Positions 23,294 to 31,494 of a stretch of 32,067 nt of DNA are shown one piece after another. Below the pieces are notes generated by a model. That model had not been told where the DNA came from. It saw nothing but the letters and a program-made list of their open reading frames with translations, and ran no database searches. The stretch covers positions 1 through 32,067 of the forward strand of contig CALNCU010000127.1 of assembly GCA_937875395.1 (NCBI GenBank). Direction: 5' to 3'. Every line of letters starts with the position of its first letter. Within the stretch, counting starts at the first letter, position 1. The stretch is from an uncultured Armatimonadota bacterium (GTDB taxonomy: Bacteria > Armatimonadota > UBA5829 > DTJY01). The position numbers and the translations under genes were made by a program.

Positions 23294-23772
23294 ACTATAC
23301 AGTGCTGGCCCTTTTTCCCATAATCGTCTCCATAGAAGCAAAGCGCGGGTTTGGACTTGCCCTCTTTGACCTTGCAGCGCTTCTTGCAGCAATAAGATTT
23401 GTGCCGGATATGATACCGGATGCGGCCGGAAGGTTCCGCTTTTCACCTGTTGATTCTGTAAACCAGGCAGCCGTATACATAGTGCTCTGCCTGATAATAA
23501 GTGGCGTATTCATTATTGCCGCCACAACCGTGTATAATGAAACCATAAGAGGCATAAGCTCGCCAAATGCATTCTTTGGCGGAGTACTGGGGATAGCCAC
23601 CTGGATTGCAGCAAGCCATATTCTTCTGCGTGCACTTTATATCTCTGCCGGCACCCAGCTATACCCTGCCGCAATCGCGCAATCTGTAATAGCCCACCAA
23701 TGCCTGGATTTTGAATCATTCCACAATATGCTATACAGTCTGATAACCTGGGCGATAAGACCCAAATTTTAA
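23278..23772 (+). CDS. CvpA-like membrane protein
   Basis: The protein has 164 residues with four predicted membrane helices. The first segment (LDYTVLALFPIIVSIEAKRGFGLALFDLAALLAA) follows the CvpA opening 'n.lDi.il.i.......G...gl...l..l.a', and a later ISSPNAFFGGVLGIATWIAASHILL resembles the third-fourth helix pair. The tail beyond residue 130 is not typical. AAAGGAGG eight bases before the ATG is a strong ribosome site, lying inside the Memo-like gene, so the pair is translationally linked. CvpA members are tied to cell-envelope functions and colicin V export. The family call is moderate. Confidence 0.6.
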   Translation: MPNWLDYTVLALFPIIVSIEAKRGFGLALFDLAALLAAIRFVPDMIPDAAGRFRFSPVDSVNQAAVYIVLCLIISGVFIIAATTVYNETIRGISSPNAFFGGVLGIATWIAASHILLRALYISAGTQLYPAAIAQSVIAHQCLDFESFHNMLYSLITWAIRPKF

Positions 23773-23981
23773 TACACAGAGGCGCTGTTTTGAAGATGGA
23801 AAACCTTGCTTTGATGTGTTGCAGGACTTCCGGCAGGTTGCTTGCGCCGGCAATTAGTCTGTTTATACTGGGAGTATGCTCCGCATGGGGCACGCAGGGA
23901 TAAAACCTGCCTCCACCCGGCACTGGTCCCTCTACAACGGGCTCACGCATGAGGTGGAATCACTTCCCAAACACTGCGCCC

Positions 23982-24010
23982 TTGCCAATTGCTATTCACT
24001 GGTGTATAAT
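23982..24010 (+). promoter_or_regulatory. Promoter of the UBA-DUF4342/sigH/dgt run
   Basis: TTGCCA at 23982-23987 and a perfect TATAAT at 24005-24010 are exactly 17 bases apart. The start of transcription would be near 24017, only about eight bases before the ATG, so the leader is very short and keeps just the GGTGGAG ribosome site. Confidence 0.75.
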
Positions 24011-24024
24011 TGCCGAGGTGGAGT

Positions 24025-24369
24025 ATGGAAGATCAACTAAACAAGATAGATATAATTAGAGAGCGTTTCAGCCTAAGTTATGAAGAGGCCCGCACTGCGC
24101 TTGAGGAATCCGGCGGCGATGTAGTAAGCGCTCTGGATACCCTGGAAAGAAGCCGCGGAAGATGCACGGACCTTGTAGTTCTGGGCGCGGAAATTGCAGA
24201 TGATGTCCGCCGTTTCATGGACGGCGGGCCCATAAAAAAGATAAGGGTCAAGTACGGCAACAAGCTTGTAACAGAGACTCCGGTGACGCTTACCGCCCTT
24301 GCCGCCGTCGCCGTGGGTATAGCCGCCGTGCTTATCAGCCGACTTGCCATTGAACTTGAAAAGAGCTAG
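24025..24369 (+). CDS. UBA-like/DUF4342 protein
   Basis: Start at ATG 24025, next to GAGGTGGAG; the frame continues upstream to a TTG in the promoter, which is not credible. Of 114 residues, about 4-42 form a UBA/TS-N-like three-helix domain (IIRERFSLSYEEARTALEESGGDVVSALDTLE), the fold seen at the start of EF-Ts and other binding proteins. The rest (about 50-112) fits DUF4342: IKKIRVKYGNKLVTETPVTLTALAAVAVGIAAVLISRLAIELEK, a short beta hairpin then a membrane segment. Such proteins are frequent next to sigma or stress genes in Gram-positive-like genomes, but no function is known. Its stop is 14 bases before the sigma start. Confidence 0.88.
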   Translation: MEDQLNKIDIIRERFSLSYEEARTALEESGGDVVSALDTLERSRGRCTDLVVLGAEIADDVRRFMDGGPIKKIRVKYGNKLVTETPVTLTALAAVAVGIAAVLISRLAIELEKS

Positions 24370-24382
24370 TAAGAGGCCGCTG

Positions 24383-25036
24383 GTGAAACCATTTAACAGG
24401 GATTTAGCTCCTAAAACCCTGAATTTTACGGATATGGATGATACCCTGGTGGTTGACCTGGCGCAAAAGGGCCGCGAAGGAGCCGCCGAATACCTGCTTT
24501 ACAAATACCGCAATCTTGTTAGAAACAAGGTGCGGTCGTACTTCCTTGTGGGTGCAGAAAAAGAAGACCTGCTGCAGGTAGGGATGATAGGGCTCTGGCA
24601 GGCAATAGTAGACTTTCGTGCAGATAAGGCCATATCCTTTCCTGCATTCGCCCGCATCTGTATACAGCGCCACATAATAACTGCAATCAAAACAGCCACC
24701 CGCCAGAAACAGGTTCCGCTCAATACTTCGCTCTCTCTGGAATCCTCACCGGACGATTCCACATCAGAGTGGACGCTCTCAGACATACTCACCTCTGATG
24801 AAATAGTAGACCCGGAGGAGCTTGTTTTGCGCCGGGAAGACTCCAACCGGCTGCACACAACGCTGAGGCAGCTATTAAGCGAGTTTGAATGGCGGGTGCT
24901 TGTAGGGTACAAGGTAGGTAAATCATACAGAGAGATTGCAGTTGATCTTAGATGCAAGACTAAATCTGTAGATAATGCTCTTGCGCGCATAAAACGCAAG
25001 GTCTCCGGGACCACCCTGGACATACTTGAAGGTTAG
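24383..25036 (+). CDS. sigH: SigH-like RNA polymerase sigma factor
   Basis: I place the start at GTG 24383, six bases after AAGAGG and 14 bases past the upstream stop; an in-frame TTG at 24344 overlaps the previous gene. The 217 residues match SigH/Spo0H closely: DTLVVDLAQKGREGAAEYLLYKYRNLVR, RSYFLVGAEKEDLLQVGMIGLWQAI, SFPAFARICIQRHIITAIKTATRQKQVPLN and, at the C-terminus, YREIAVDLRCKTKSVDNALARIKRKV (region 4.2). In firmicutes SigH drives the transition to stationary phase or sporulation; outside them orthologues exist without sporulation, so its role here is open. It lies in a run with the UBA-DUF4342 gene and dGTPase. Confidence 0.92.
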   Translation: MKPFNRDLAPKTLNFTDMDDTLVVDLAQKGREGAAEYLLYKYRNLVRNKVRSYFLVGAEKEDLLQVGMIGLWQAIVDFRADKAISFPAFARICIQRHIITAIKTATRQKQVPLNTSLSLESSPDDSTSEWTLSDILTSDEIVDPEELVLRREDSNRLHTTLRQLLSEFEWRVLVGYKVGKSYREIAVDLRCKTKSVDNALARIKRKVSGTTLDILEG

Positions 25037-25090
25037 CCGCCTTAGCTCTCTTCTGCCGTGTATTCTGCGGGCTTGGAGGCAATAACCGTT

Positions 25091-26158
25091 ATGCCAATTA
25101 TAAATATACGTGAAGAGCAGGAAGAGTTTGAGCGGGGCATGCTCTCCCCTTATGCCGCCCTTAGCGCAGAATCAAAGGGGCGCGCAGTACAAGAAGAAAA
25201 GTGCCCCATCCGCACAGATTTCCAGCGAGACCGTGATAGAATAATCCACTGCAAATCTTTCAGGCGGCTTAAGCATAAAACCCAGGTCTTTATAGCCCCG
25301 GAGGAAGATCACTACCGCACAAGGCTTACGCACACCCTGGAAGTATCCCAGATAGCCCGTACTATTGCCCGCGCACTCCGGTTAAACGAAGACCTTACAG
25401 AGGCCATTGCACTTGGGCACGACTTGGGACACACCCCGTTTGGGCACGAAGGCGAAAAATCTTTAAGTGAAATTTACGGTGAATACGTTCCGGGAGCATC
25501 ATTCCACCACTACGAGCAAAGCCTGAGAGTAGTAGATTTACTTGAAAACGACGGGCGGGGTATAAACCTTACATATGAAGTCCGCGAAGGTATTTTGCAC
25601 CATTCAAAGGGCCGGGAGGATCTAAATCTTAATCCGGCAAGCAACGGTATCACCCTTGAAGGGCAGGTAGTGCGGATTGCAGACCGGATAGCCTATATTA
25701 ACCATGACATAGACGATGCAGTCCGGGCCGGTATCATCACAGAAGACCAGCTGCCCGCCGAGTGCACGGCCGTACTGGGCAGAGGGCATTCAGAACGGAT
25801 AGCCCGGATGGTCTGGGACATTGCCGCAAGCAGCCGGGGGAAGCCGGAGCTTGTTATAAGCAGCCGGGTACTTGGGGCCATGGACACACTGAAGGATTTT
25901 CTCTTTGAGCGGGTTTACGGGCCTGGCGCAGCAGGCTTCCATGCGGAGGAACTGGGGAAAGCAGGCCTGTTGGTATGCAAGCTCTTCCGGTACTTTATGG
26001 AACACCCGGAACTTCTGCCTGCATGGTGCACAAAAGAGACCGTTAAAACGGAGGGACGGGCAAGGGTAGTCTGCGATTTTATTGCCGGAATGACGGATCG
26101 CTACGCCCAGCGCAAATACTCCCAGTATTTTCTGCCCGAATCCATGGGAGAACTCTAA
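25091..26158 (+). CDS. dgt: dGTPase (deoxynucleoside triphosphate triphosphohydrolase)
   Basis: The enzyme splits dNTPs into deoxynucleoside and triphosphate. Start at ATG 25091 after GGAGG (spacing 11); the frame runs on to a GTG at 25058. The 355 residues begin with FQRDRDRIIHCKSFRRLKHKTQVF (44-67), the family signature, then the HD-domain ligands TRLTHTLEVSQIAR (H81) and ALGHDLGHTPFGHEGE (H110/D111, H114, H119), and IADRIAYINHDIDDAV. The length suits the short dGTPase-like type 2 group, which often acts on several dNTPs. It follows sigH by 54 bases. In other genomes this gene lies near dnaG-rpoD, which is not the case here. Confidence 0.93.
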   Translation: MPIINIREEQEEFERGMLSPYAALSAESKGRAVQEEKCPIRTDFQRDRDRIIHCKSFRRLKHKTQVFIAPEEDHYRTRLTHTLEVSQIARTIARALRLNEDLTEAIALGHDLGHTPFGHEGEKSLSEIYGEYVPGASFHHYEQSLRVVDLLENDGRGINLTYEVREGILHHSKGREDLNLNPASNGITLEGQVVRIADRIAYINHDIDDAVRAGIITEDQLPAECTAVLGRGHSERIARMVWDIAASSRGKPELVISSRVLGAMDTLKDFLFERVYGPGAAGFHAEELGKAGLLVCKLFRYFMEHPELLPAWCTKETVKTEGRARVVCDFIAGMTDRYAQRKYSQYFLPESMGEL

Positions 26159-26187
26159 AAAATAAAGACGCAAGACAACATTTTGCA

Positions 26188-26216
26188 TTGGAAATCAAAA
26201 ACCGCTGTGATATAAT
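26188..26216 (+). promoter_or_regulatory. Promoter of the zinc-ribbon gene
   Basis: TTGGAA at 26188-26193 and TATAAT at 26211-26216 are 17 bases apart. Transcription would start near 26223, with a leader of about 68 bases before the GTG start. Confidence 0.75.
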
Positions 26217-26290
26217 AATGTCAGTCTATCCGGGGCCTCACCAGCCGGGGTGGACAGCACTTTTAAAGTAAAGTATTGGAGGTGGATGTA

Positions 26291-26656
26291 GTGAACGTAA
26301 AGGCGACGATTAAATGTAACTGTGGTCAAAGAATAGTCGCTAAAGACGTCATGCAGACGGGATATTATCTAAGGTTATTTGGGCCAAGCTTTGTTTACGT
26401 AAAATTCCGTTGCTCGCGCTGCAAAAAGCTGGGCGAACAGTTTGTTAAACAGGAAGACTGGGAAGATGGTATCCTAAAAGACATTCCCTCCGAGGCTACG
26501 CAAGAAGAGAAGAGCAGCTTCAAGGCCATGGGGCCCATCTCTATTAACGAAGCCATAGATTTTCACTTTGAGCTGGAACGTTCAAACCCTTTGGCCGATC
26601 TGGTAAAAACCGTGAAGATAGAAGAAACTCCGGAGGCCGATCAGCCTGCTGAATAA
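26291..26656 (+). CDS. Small zinc-ribbon protein, unknown
   Basis: Start at GTG 26291, seven bases after GGAGGT; a TTG at 26276 would swallow that site. The 121 residues open with a four-cysteine ribbon: KCNCGQRI (C9, C11) and RCSRCKKLGEQF (C41, C44), with a YYLRLFGPSFVYVKF strand between them. The rest is acidic and helical (QEDWEDGILKDIP, PISINEAIDFHFELE). No membrane part and no known domain name; a nucleic-acid or protein-binding role is a guess. It has its own promoter and terminator, so it is a single-gene unit, which hints at steady expression. Confidence 0.75.
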   Translation: MNVKATIKCNCGQRIVAKDVMQTGYYLRLFGPSFVYVKFRCSRCKKLGEQFVKQEDWEDGILKDIPSEATQEEKSSFKAMGPISINEAIDFHFELERSNPLADLVKTVKIEETPEADQPAE

Positions 26657-26699
26657 TTATCCCTGTTAATCAGTTGCCAATTTACAATTAATAAATACT

Positions 26700-26733
26700 A
26701 AAGCCTGGTCTAAAAACAGACCGGGCTTTTTGT
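26700..26733 (+). terminator. Rho-independent terminator after the zinc-ribbon gene
   Basis: AAAGCCTGGTCT pairs with AGACCGGGCTTT (one G-T mismatch pair in the stem) across a six-base AAAAAC loop, and is followed by TTTTTGTT. A textbook intrinsic terminator. Confidence 0.93.
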
Positions 26734-26822
26734 TACCTGTTTACACTTCCCGGTAAGAGTGGTAAGAGCGTTCAAAGACAACTTTCTGCAGCAACAGAGA
26801 GGCTTAACGGCGGAGGCGGCAG

Positions 26823-27566
26823 ATGATCCCTCTGAGAGATGTAAACCCTACAAGAACCACTCCGTTTATGGTCTACGCCATCATAATTGCAAATATTCTA
26901 ATCTATCTGTATAACGGAGCGCTCTACCCCCATGCCCAAAATCCCCTGGCAGGTTACGAGCTTATCCCCTATGAACTTGTGACGGGAAAGAACCTGGGCC
27001 CTCCTATCCCCGCAGGCTTTTGGGTAACGGTGTTCACCGCCATGTTTCTGCACGCAAATCTGCTGCATGTGGGTGTTAATATGCTCTATCTCTGGATATT
27101 TGGCAACAACGTAGAGGATGTGCTGGGGCATTTCAGGTTCTTTGCATTCTACCTTCTCTCCGGGGTGGGGGCGGCAACAGCGCAAATTCTTACAGATCCG
27201 TTAAGCAAGGTTCCCATGGTAGGAGCAAGCGGCGCCATAGCCGGGGTTCTTGCCGCATACCTTATACTATTCCCCGGGGCCAGAATTGTAAGCCTTGTAA
27301 TCTATTTTATAATAGATCTGCCTGCCTACGTTATACTTGGCTTTTGGATATTTCTGCAGATTGTTAACTCTTTTCTGATTATAGGCAGCGGGAGCCAGGC
27401 AAGCGGCGGGGTGGCCTTTGCCGCGCATGTGGGAGGGTTTATCACAGGCCTTGCCATTACCATGATCTTTGGGGGCCGCCGCCTGCTCAGGGGCCGCCGT
27501 CCCGTCAACTACAGCATCTTCACCGGAATGCATAACTTTCTGGCATGCTTGCTATCCCTGAAGTAG
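26823..27566 (+). CDS. Rhomboid-family intramembrane serine protease
   Basis: The protein has 247 residues with six or seven membrane helices. The catalytic dyad is S136 in VGASGAIAGVLAAY and H202 in AFAAHVGGFITG, with N86 in LLHVGVNMLYLWIFGNNVED as the oxyanion residue. The N-terminus IPLRDVNPTRTTPFMVYAIIIANILIYL is the form common in bacterial 'rhomboid family' proteins, ending in a short cytoplasmic tail. It cleaves membrane-spanning substrates, which cannot be named here. GGAGGCGGC before the ATG serves as the ribosome site. It stands alone on the plus strand between a terminator and a convergent gene. Confidence 0.94.
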   Translation: MIPLRDVNPTRTTPFMVYAIIIANILIYLYNGALYPHAQNPLAGYELIPYELVTGKNLGPPIPAGFWVTVFTAMFLHANLLHVGVNMLYLWIFGNNVEDVLGHFRFFAFYLLSGVGAATAQILTDPLSKVPMVGASGAIAGVLAAYLILFPGARIVSLVIYFIIDLPAYVILGFWIFLQIVNSFLIIGSGSQASGGVAFAAHVGGFITGLAITMIFGGRRLLRGRRPVNYSIFTGMHNFLACLLSLK

Positions 27567-27642
27567 TATAAATAGAATGATGGACGGCTCCCGCTTATCT
27601 CAAACTTTGCCAGCCCCCGCTTTGCCGGAGGGTTACCTTTTA

Positions 27643-30600
27643 TTAATTATATGTAAGGCTAAAGCCGGTCGACCATTTATCACCCGGATTCAGCTTCACT
27701 TTTTTATACATCCACTCAAAGGTATTAGGCGTACCATTGTAAAAGTATAGCTGCAAAAGTTTGTTGTAATCTATCCCCACTCTGATATCTGCCTGGCCGC
27801 TCTCACGGTTTACGGAGAACCAGCCCTCTGCAAGCTCTCCCGCCCTGTGCGGCTTAAGAAAGGATTCATCCTCCCCGGGAACGTTGTATACATAGTTATC
27901 TTGGGTGGGCTTTAGTGACAGCCGCCCGGTAGCTGTGGGAATGGTTATAACCGATGCCGGCGCAACCTCAAAGAGATTATGCGACCAGAAACCGAACTCA
28001 ATCTGACGGCTGCCCGTATTTTTAAACTGGTACTCCACGTCCACGCGGGAACCCTCCGAAGGGAGGCTGTAGGTCTTATTAATTACCAGTCCATCCAGAT
28101 CAATCTGCCGCAGCTTCCGCTCAAACTCTGCCTGTACACGGCCGTCTTTTACTGTCTGTGAGATTAAGCTGTACTCGGCCCTCTCCTCGCCGGACCATAT
28201 GGCCTTAGATGGATACCAGAAGAGGTCAAAGCAGGCGCCGCCGCCAAAGGGCCCGCTTCTGAAGGTCTCCTTTACAAGCTTTGAATTATCCCGGCTGCTT
28301 CGCCACCCCCAAATCTGGGCGCCGTGGTAGGGATTTATCCACACATTCTCCGTACCGTTTGAGAGAAGGAGTTCGTCCACTCCGTCACAGTCAAAATCCT
28401 CCCACTTGGAAAGCAGTGAACCCTCTTTTACGGTCTTTCGCGCTGGTTTTACAGGATACGCCCTGTTGTAGCCGGATAGGATGGTCTCTGCCGATATGCC
28501 TGCCTTATACGCAGGAGATGCGGCAGCTTTCCCTATCACCAGAAATACTGTCTCTTGCTTTGGCACAAGGTATACCAGTCCGCGGGCAAGCTCCAAAGCA
28601 TTCCATATCTTCCTGCCGCCGTGTTCAACTGCAACCTTCTTTATAGGGTTATAGATTGCGTAATTGCCGTTCTCAAGCTTTGGGCAAGAGATTTTAATGT
28701 AGCAATCTTTCTCTTCATCATAGTTAAAGATGGAAAGAAGATAGCCGGATTTAGACTGGTGGACTTTATACCTGAGCCCGCCGGATTTCCCCTTGTTCTC
28801 CGGGAGCGTGCTTATGGAAACCGTCTGGGTATTGGCCACGCCGGACTTAAAGAAATCTTCCAGTTCGGCCACCTCGCACATAGCCTGCCTTATCTTTTGA
28901 AGATAGAGTCCGTCTTCCGGCGGGTATGCCCACATGTAGGTACCCCCGGCACCGCATGCAGCCGAGGCCAGTATGCACTGCCGTGACCTCTCCGGGCTAT
29001 ATTTGGTGAAGGTATTGGCAAACCTTTCATTCACGGCAACCAAAGGGTATACCGGTTTCTTAAGAAAGCTGCAGGCGGCATCCACGGCATCAAAGAAGAG
29101 CCAGCCGCTTATGTATATCATGGGTGCGTGCCCGTCTACGGACTGCATACCATCCAGCATCTCAAGGTTTGTTGCCCACTGATAGGGCATAGCTTTTCCA
29201 TCCGCCTGTTTTTTGTAATCGTTTAAGTACCCGCTGCATATGTAGACCTTTATGCCGGGCTTCAACTGCTTTGCAAGCCGGCTGTTGAAATCCACTATTT
29301 TGGCTACCTGTTCCTGGCAGAAGATAATCCACCGGTTATTGTACTCAGAGAGAATCTTAGCTGCAGTCAGCCCTTCTGTAGGGATGCCGTTCTTCTGCGC
29401 AAAGTTTTTGATGCATCTTGCGCAGAAGCATCCGCGGTTGGGAGTGTAGTGGGGCGGCTCCCAGTCATGGATGTAGACCAAAAAATTCTTTGACGCATTA
29501 AACTGTGAGGAGACCAGCTTTTCATAAAACGGAAGGAATGCCTTTCCCTTTGCAAGCAGGTACCCGGGACAGAATATTGCGTTATCGGCCTTGCCGTTTC
29601 TATCCACCACCCAGATCGGGCCGTCCTCTTTTGAGATCTGCTCCTCCCAGCCTTCGCCGTATGCCGCCTCCAGGTCCTTCTTCCACGTGCACTCGCCGTT
29701 CCATCCGGACATGAAGGTTGTCTCCCAGCCAAGTTTGGCCTCTCCGTCCCAGACATCATCCGGGTATCCGTAGAAGCCGTTCACCCACTGGCTGCTGATA
29801 CCCGCCTTTGCATATAGCCCCAGAAACTCTTTTCGTAATCCGGCATCCGGGAATGCCCAGGCAGGGATGGTGAACGTTCCCAGCCTAAACCACTTTGTGT
29901 TTATCTGTTCATTTGGCATTTCAGGAAGAACGTTCACCTTGAATGATGACCACATGCTCTCCCTGCCTCCGCAGGAGAGGCGCCATCTTACGTTAAACTC
30001 TTTGCCCGCGTATCCCACGGGCCGCACGTAGAGGTAATCTGCATTCTGCCATCCCAGCGCGTTCCATGAGAGGCGTCCGAGCTGAGGCGTTATGGAGAAT
30101 GTATACCTTATGAACTCCCCGGCCACTTCGGTTAAGCAGCTTGAGAGGGAGTAACCCCCTTTTTTAGGGATAAGGCACTTACCACCAAGGAACTTGATAT
30201 CTTTAGGCAGTTCCACCACCAGCTTGGGATCTGATATCTGCTGCCTGTCGCCCGTATACCAGAAAGGGATTATGTTTGGGGTATTATCCAGCATGTTAAG
30301 CGTACGCCCGGGCTGCCAATCAACGGGGGGTATTACGGCGTGCAGCGGAAAGATTTGTGAGATGCCGCTCTCCGACTTCTCTTGTATGGATATATCATCA
30401 AACCATGCCGTGCTCCCAACTCCGCCGTTATAGTTGGCGAGCCTTATGTAATACACAGTCTCATTGCCCGTACGGAAAGTCACAAACTCCTGGTTGGCCG
30501 CGCCGGTCTTGTTGGTCCAATCAAAGGTGCCCTTGTACCATCCCAGAGTTGCCACAGGATTCTCATAGTTGCGCCCACGGTAGAGTATTGCAAAAGCCCC

Positions 30601-31443
30601 ATGGCCTTTGCCGCCGATCCCATTCACCTTGTCACCCTTAAACCAGCCGCTAAGCACGTATTCCGTGTTGGGCTTGAGCACAACTTCCTGTGAGAGCCAG
30701 GCAGGGCCGTCTCCGCCGGTGATCTTCATGCTCTGCTTGCCAGAATGCTTTACGGATGTGTCGTTGGAATAGACGCCGCAGGTGCTCTTGCTCCAATCCT
30801 GGCAACTCCACCCCGGCATAGGATACGTGCATCTCTCAAAGCCGGGATTATTCAGCAGATTCGCCGCCTGCCCGGCTACGGTAAAGGAGATATCATCATA
30901 CCAGACCGAGCCTTTTTTGCTGTTTGAGCGCAGGTACAGATTGAAGCTGACAGCTTCCGGGAGGATTACTTCCGCAGGGATGGTTATCTCGTACTGAGCC
31001 CAATCATGAGTGCCGCCGTTTGAGAGCAGCTTCACGTTTCCATCAACCTTAATCCAACCCCCAAGCCATTTGCCATCCTTGTCGCACTGGGCCATATTGA
31101 TGAAGGCGCTGTTTTCATCCGCACTTGCAGTCTTTACCCATGCAGATAGCTTGTAGGATTCTCCCGGCTTGCACGGTGGAATTTTGTACCACCCGCAGGT
31201 GAAATACTGATCCCTGCCGTCCCCATCTATCCTTACCGAGTATAATCCATTGTGATGCTGGCTATTGTCCAGGAATATGTTCTGGCCGCCGGATATAAGC
31301 CATGACGCAGGCACCGCCGCACTTATATCCTGCTCAAAGCCGGGATTCTTAACAATGTTTGCGCCCTCTGCACAAATGCCACAGAAGATAAAAGCAACAA
31401 GGCTTGTCAAAGTAAGCATGCAACCCTTTGCAAAATGTCTCAT
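27643..31443 (-). CDS. Large secreted CBM/TIM-barrel protein, glycoside hydrolase-like
   Basis: The protein has 1266 residues. A signal peptide (about 1-27) is followed by two CBM4/9-like jelly rolls: 30-187 (NIVKNPGFEQD to SVWYDDISF) and 196-353 (LLNNPGFERC to AWFDDISIQ). A beta-rich region (about 365-510) leads to an apparent TIM barrel (515-930) with FLVYIHDWEPPHYTPNRGCFCARCIKNF, where E662 after the strand is a candidate catalytic acid and C672/C674/C677 may bind metal; PLVAVNERFAN is a later strand. The last ~240 residues (VWINPYHGAQIWGW to the end) look like a galactose-mutarotase-type sandwich. This architecture resembles uncharacterised glycan-active proteins. AAGGAG lies seven bases before the ATG. 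It follows the dehydrogenase gene by 51 bases. Enzyme activity is inferred, not shown. Confidence 0.8.
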   Translation of the reverse strand: MRHFAKGCMLTLTSLVAFIFCGICAEGANIVKNPGFEQDISAAVPASWLISGGQNIFLDNSQHHNGLYSVRIDGDGRDQYFTCGWYKIPPCKPGESYKLSAWVKTASADENSAFINMAQCDKDGKWLGGWIKVDGNVKLLSNGGTHDWAQYEITIPAEVILPEAVSFNLYLRSNSKKGSVWYDDISFTVAGQAANLLNNPGFERCTYPMPGWSCQDWSKSTCGVYSNDTSVKHSGKQSMKITGGDGPAWLSQEVVLKPNTEYVLSGWFKGDKVNGIGGKGHGAFAILYRGRNYENPVATLGWYKGTFDWTNKTGAANQEFVTFRTGNETVYYIRLANYNGGVGSTAWFDDISIQEKSESGISQIFPLHAVIPPVDWQPGRTLNMLDNTPNIIPFWYTGDRQQISDPKLVVELPKDIKFLGGKCLIPKKGGYSLSSCLTEVAGEFIRYTFSITPQLGRLSWNALGWQNADYLYVRPVGYAGKEFNVRWRLSCGGRESMWSSFKVNVLPEMPNEQINTKWFRLGTFTIPAWAFPDAGLRKEFLGLYAKAGISSQWVNGFYGYPDDVWDGEAKLGWETTFMSGWNGECTWKKDLEAAYGEGWEEQISKEDGPIWVVDRNGKADNAIFCPGYLLAKGKAFLPFYEKLVSSQFNASKNFLVYIHDWEPPHYTPNRGCFCARCIKNFAQKNGIPTEGLTAAKILSEYNNRWIIFCQEQVAKIVDFNSRLAKQLKPGIKVYICSGYLNDYKKQADGKAMPYQWATNLEMLDGMQSVDGHAPMIYISGWLFFDAVDAACSFLKKPVYPLVAVNERFANTFTKYSPERSRQCILASAACGAGGTYMWAYPPEDGLYLQKIRQAMCEVAELEDFFKSGVANTQTVSISTLPENKGKSGGLRYKVHQSKSGYLLSIFNYDEEKDCYIKISCPKLENGNYAIYNPIKKVAVEHGGRKIWNALELARGLVYLVPKQETVFLVIGKAAASPAYKAGISAETILSGYNRAYPVKPARKTVKEGSLLSKWEDFDCDGVDELLLSNGTENVWINPYHGAQIWGWRSSRDNSKLVKETFRSGPFGGGACFDLFWYPSKAIWSGEERAEYSLISQTVKDGRVQAEFERKLRQIDLDGLVINKTYSLPSEGSRVDVEYQFKNTGSRQIEFGFWSHNLFEVAPASVITIPTATGRLSLKPTQDNYVYNVPGEDESFLKPHRAGELAEGWFSVNRESGQADIRVGIDYNKLLQLYFYNGTPNTFEWMYKKVKLNPGDKWSTGFSLTYN

Positions 31444-31494
31444 GTTCTTGCTCCTTGAATTCTGGCCGGTAAAGACCGCGGGGGTTATATCTTC

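Noticed and set aside
23513..23950. Minus-strand 145-codon frame over the CvpA-like gene end and the following gap
   Set aside because: No ribosome site, no recognisable domain, and most of it opposes a supported gene. The gap 23773-23981 was also checked for riboswitch, SRP RNA and tRNA patterns without success.
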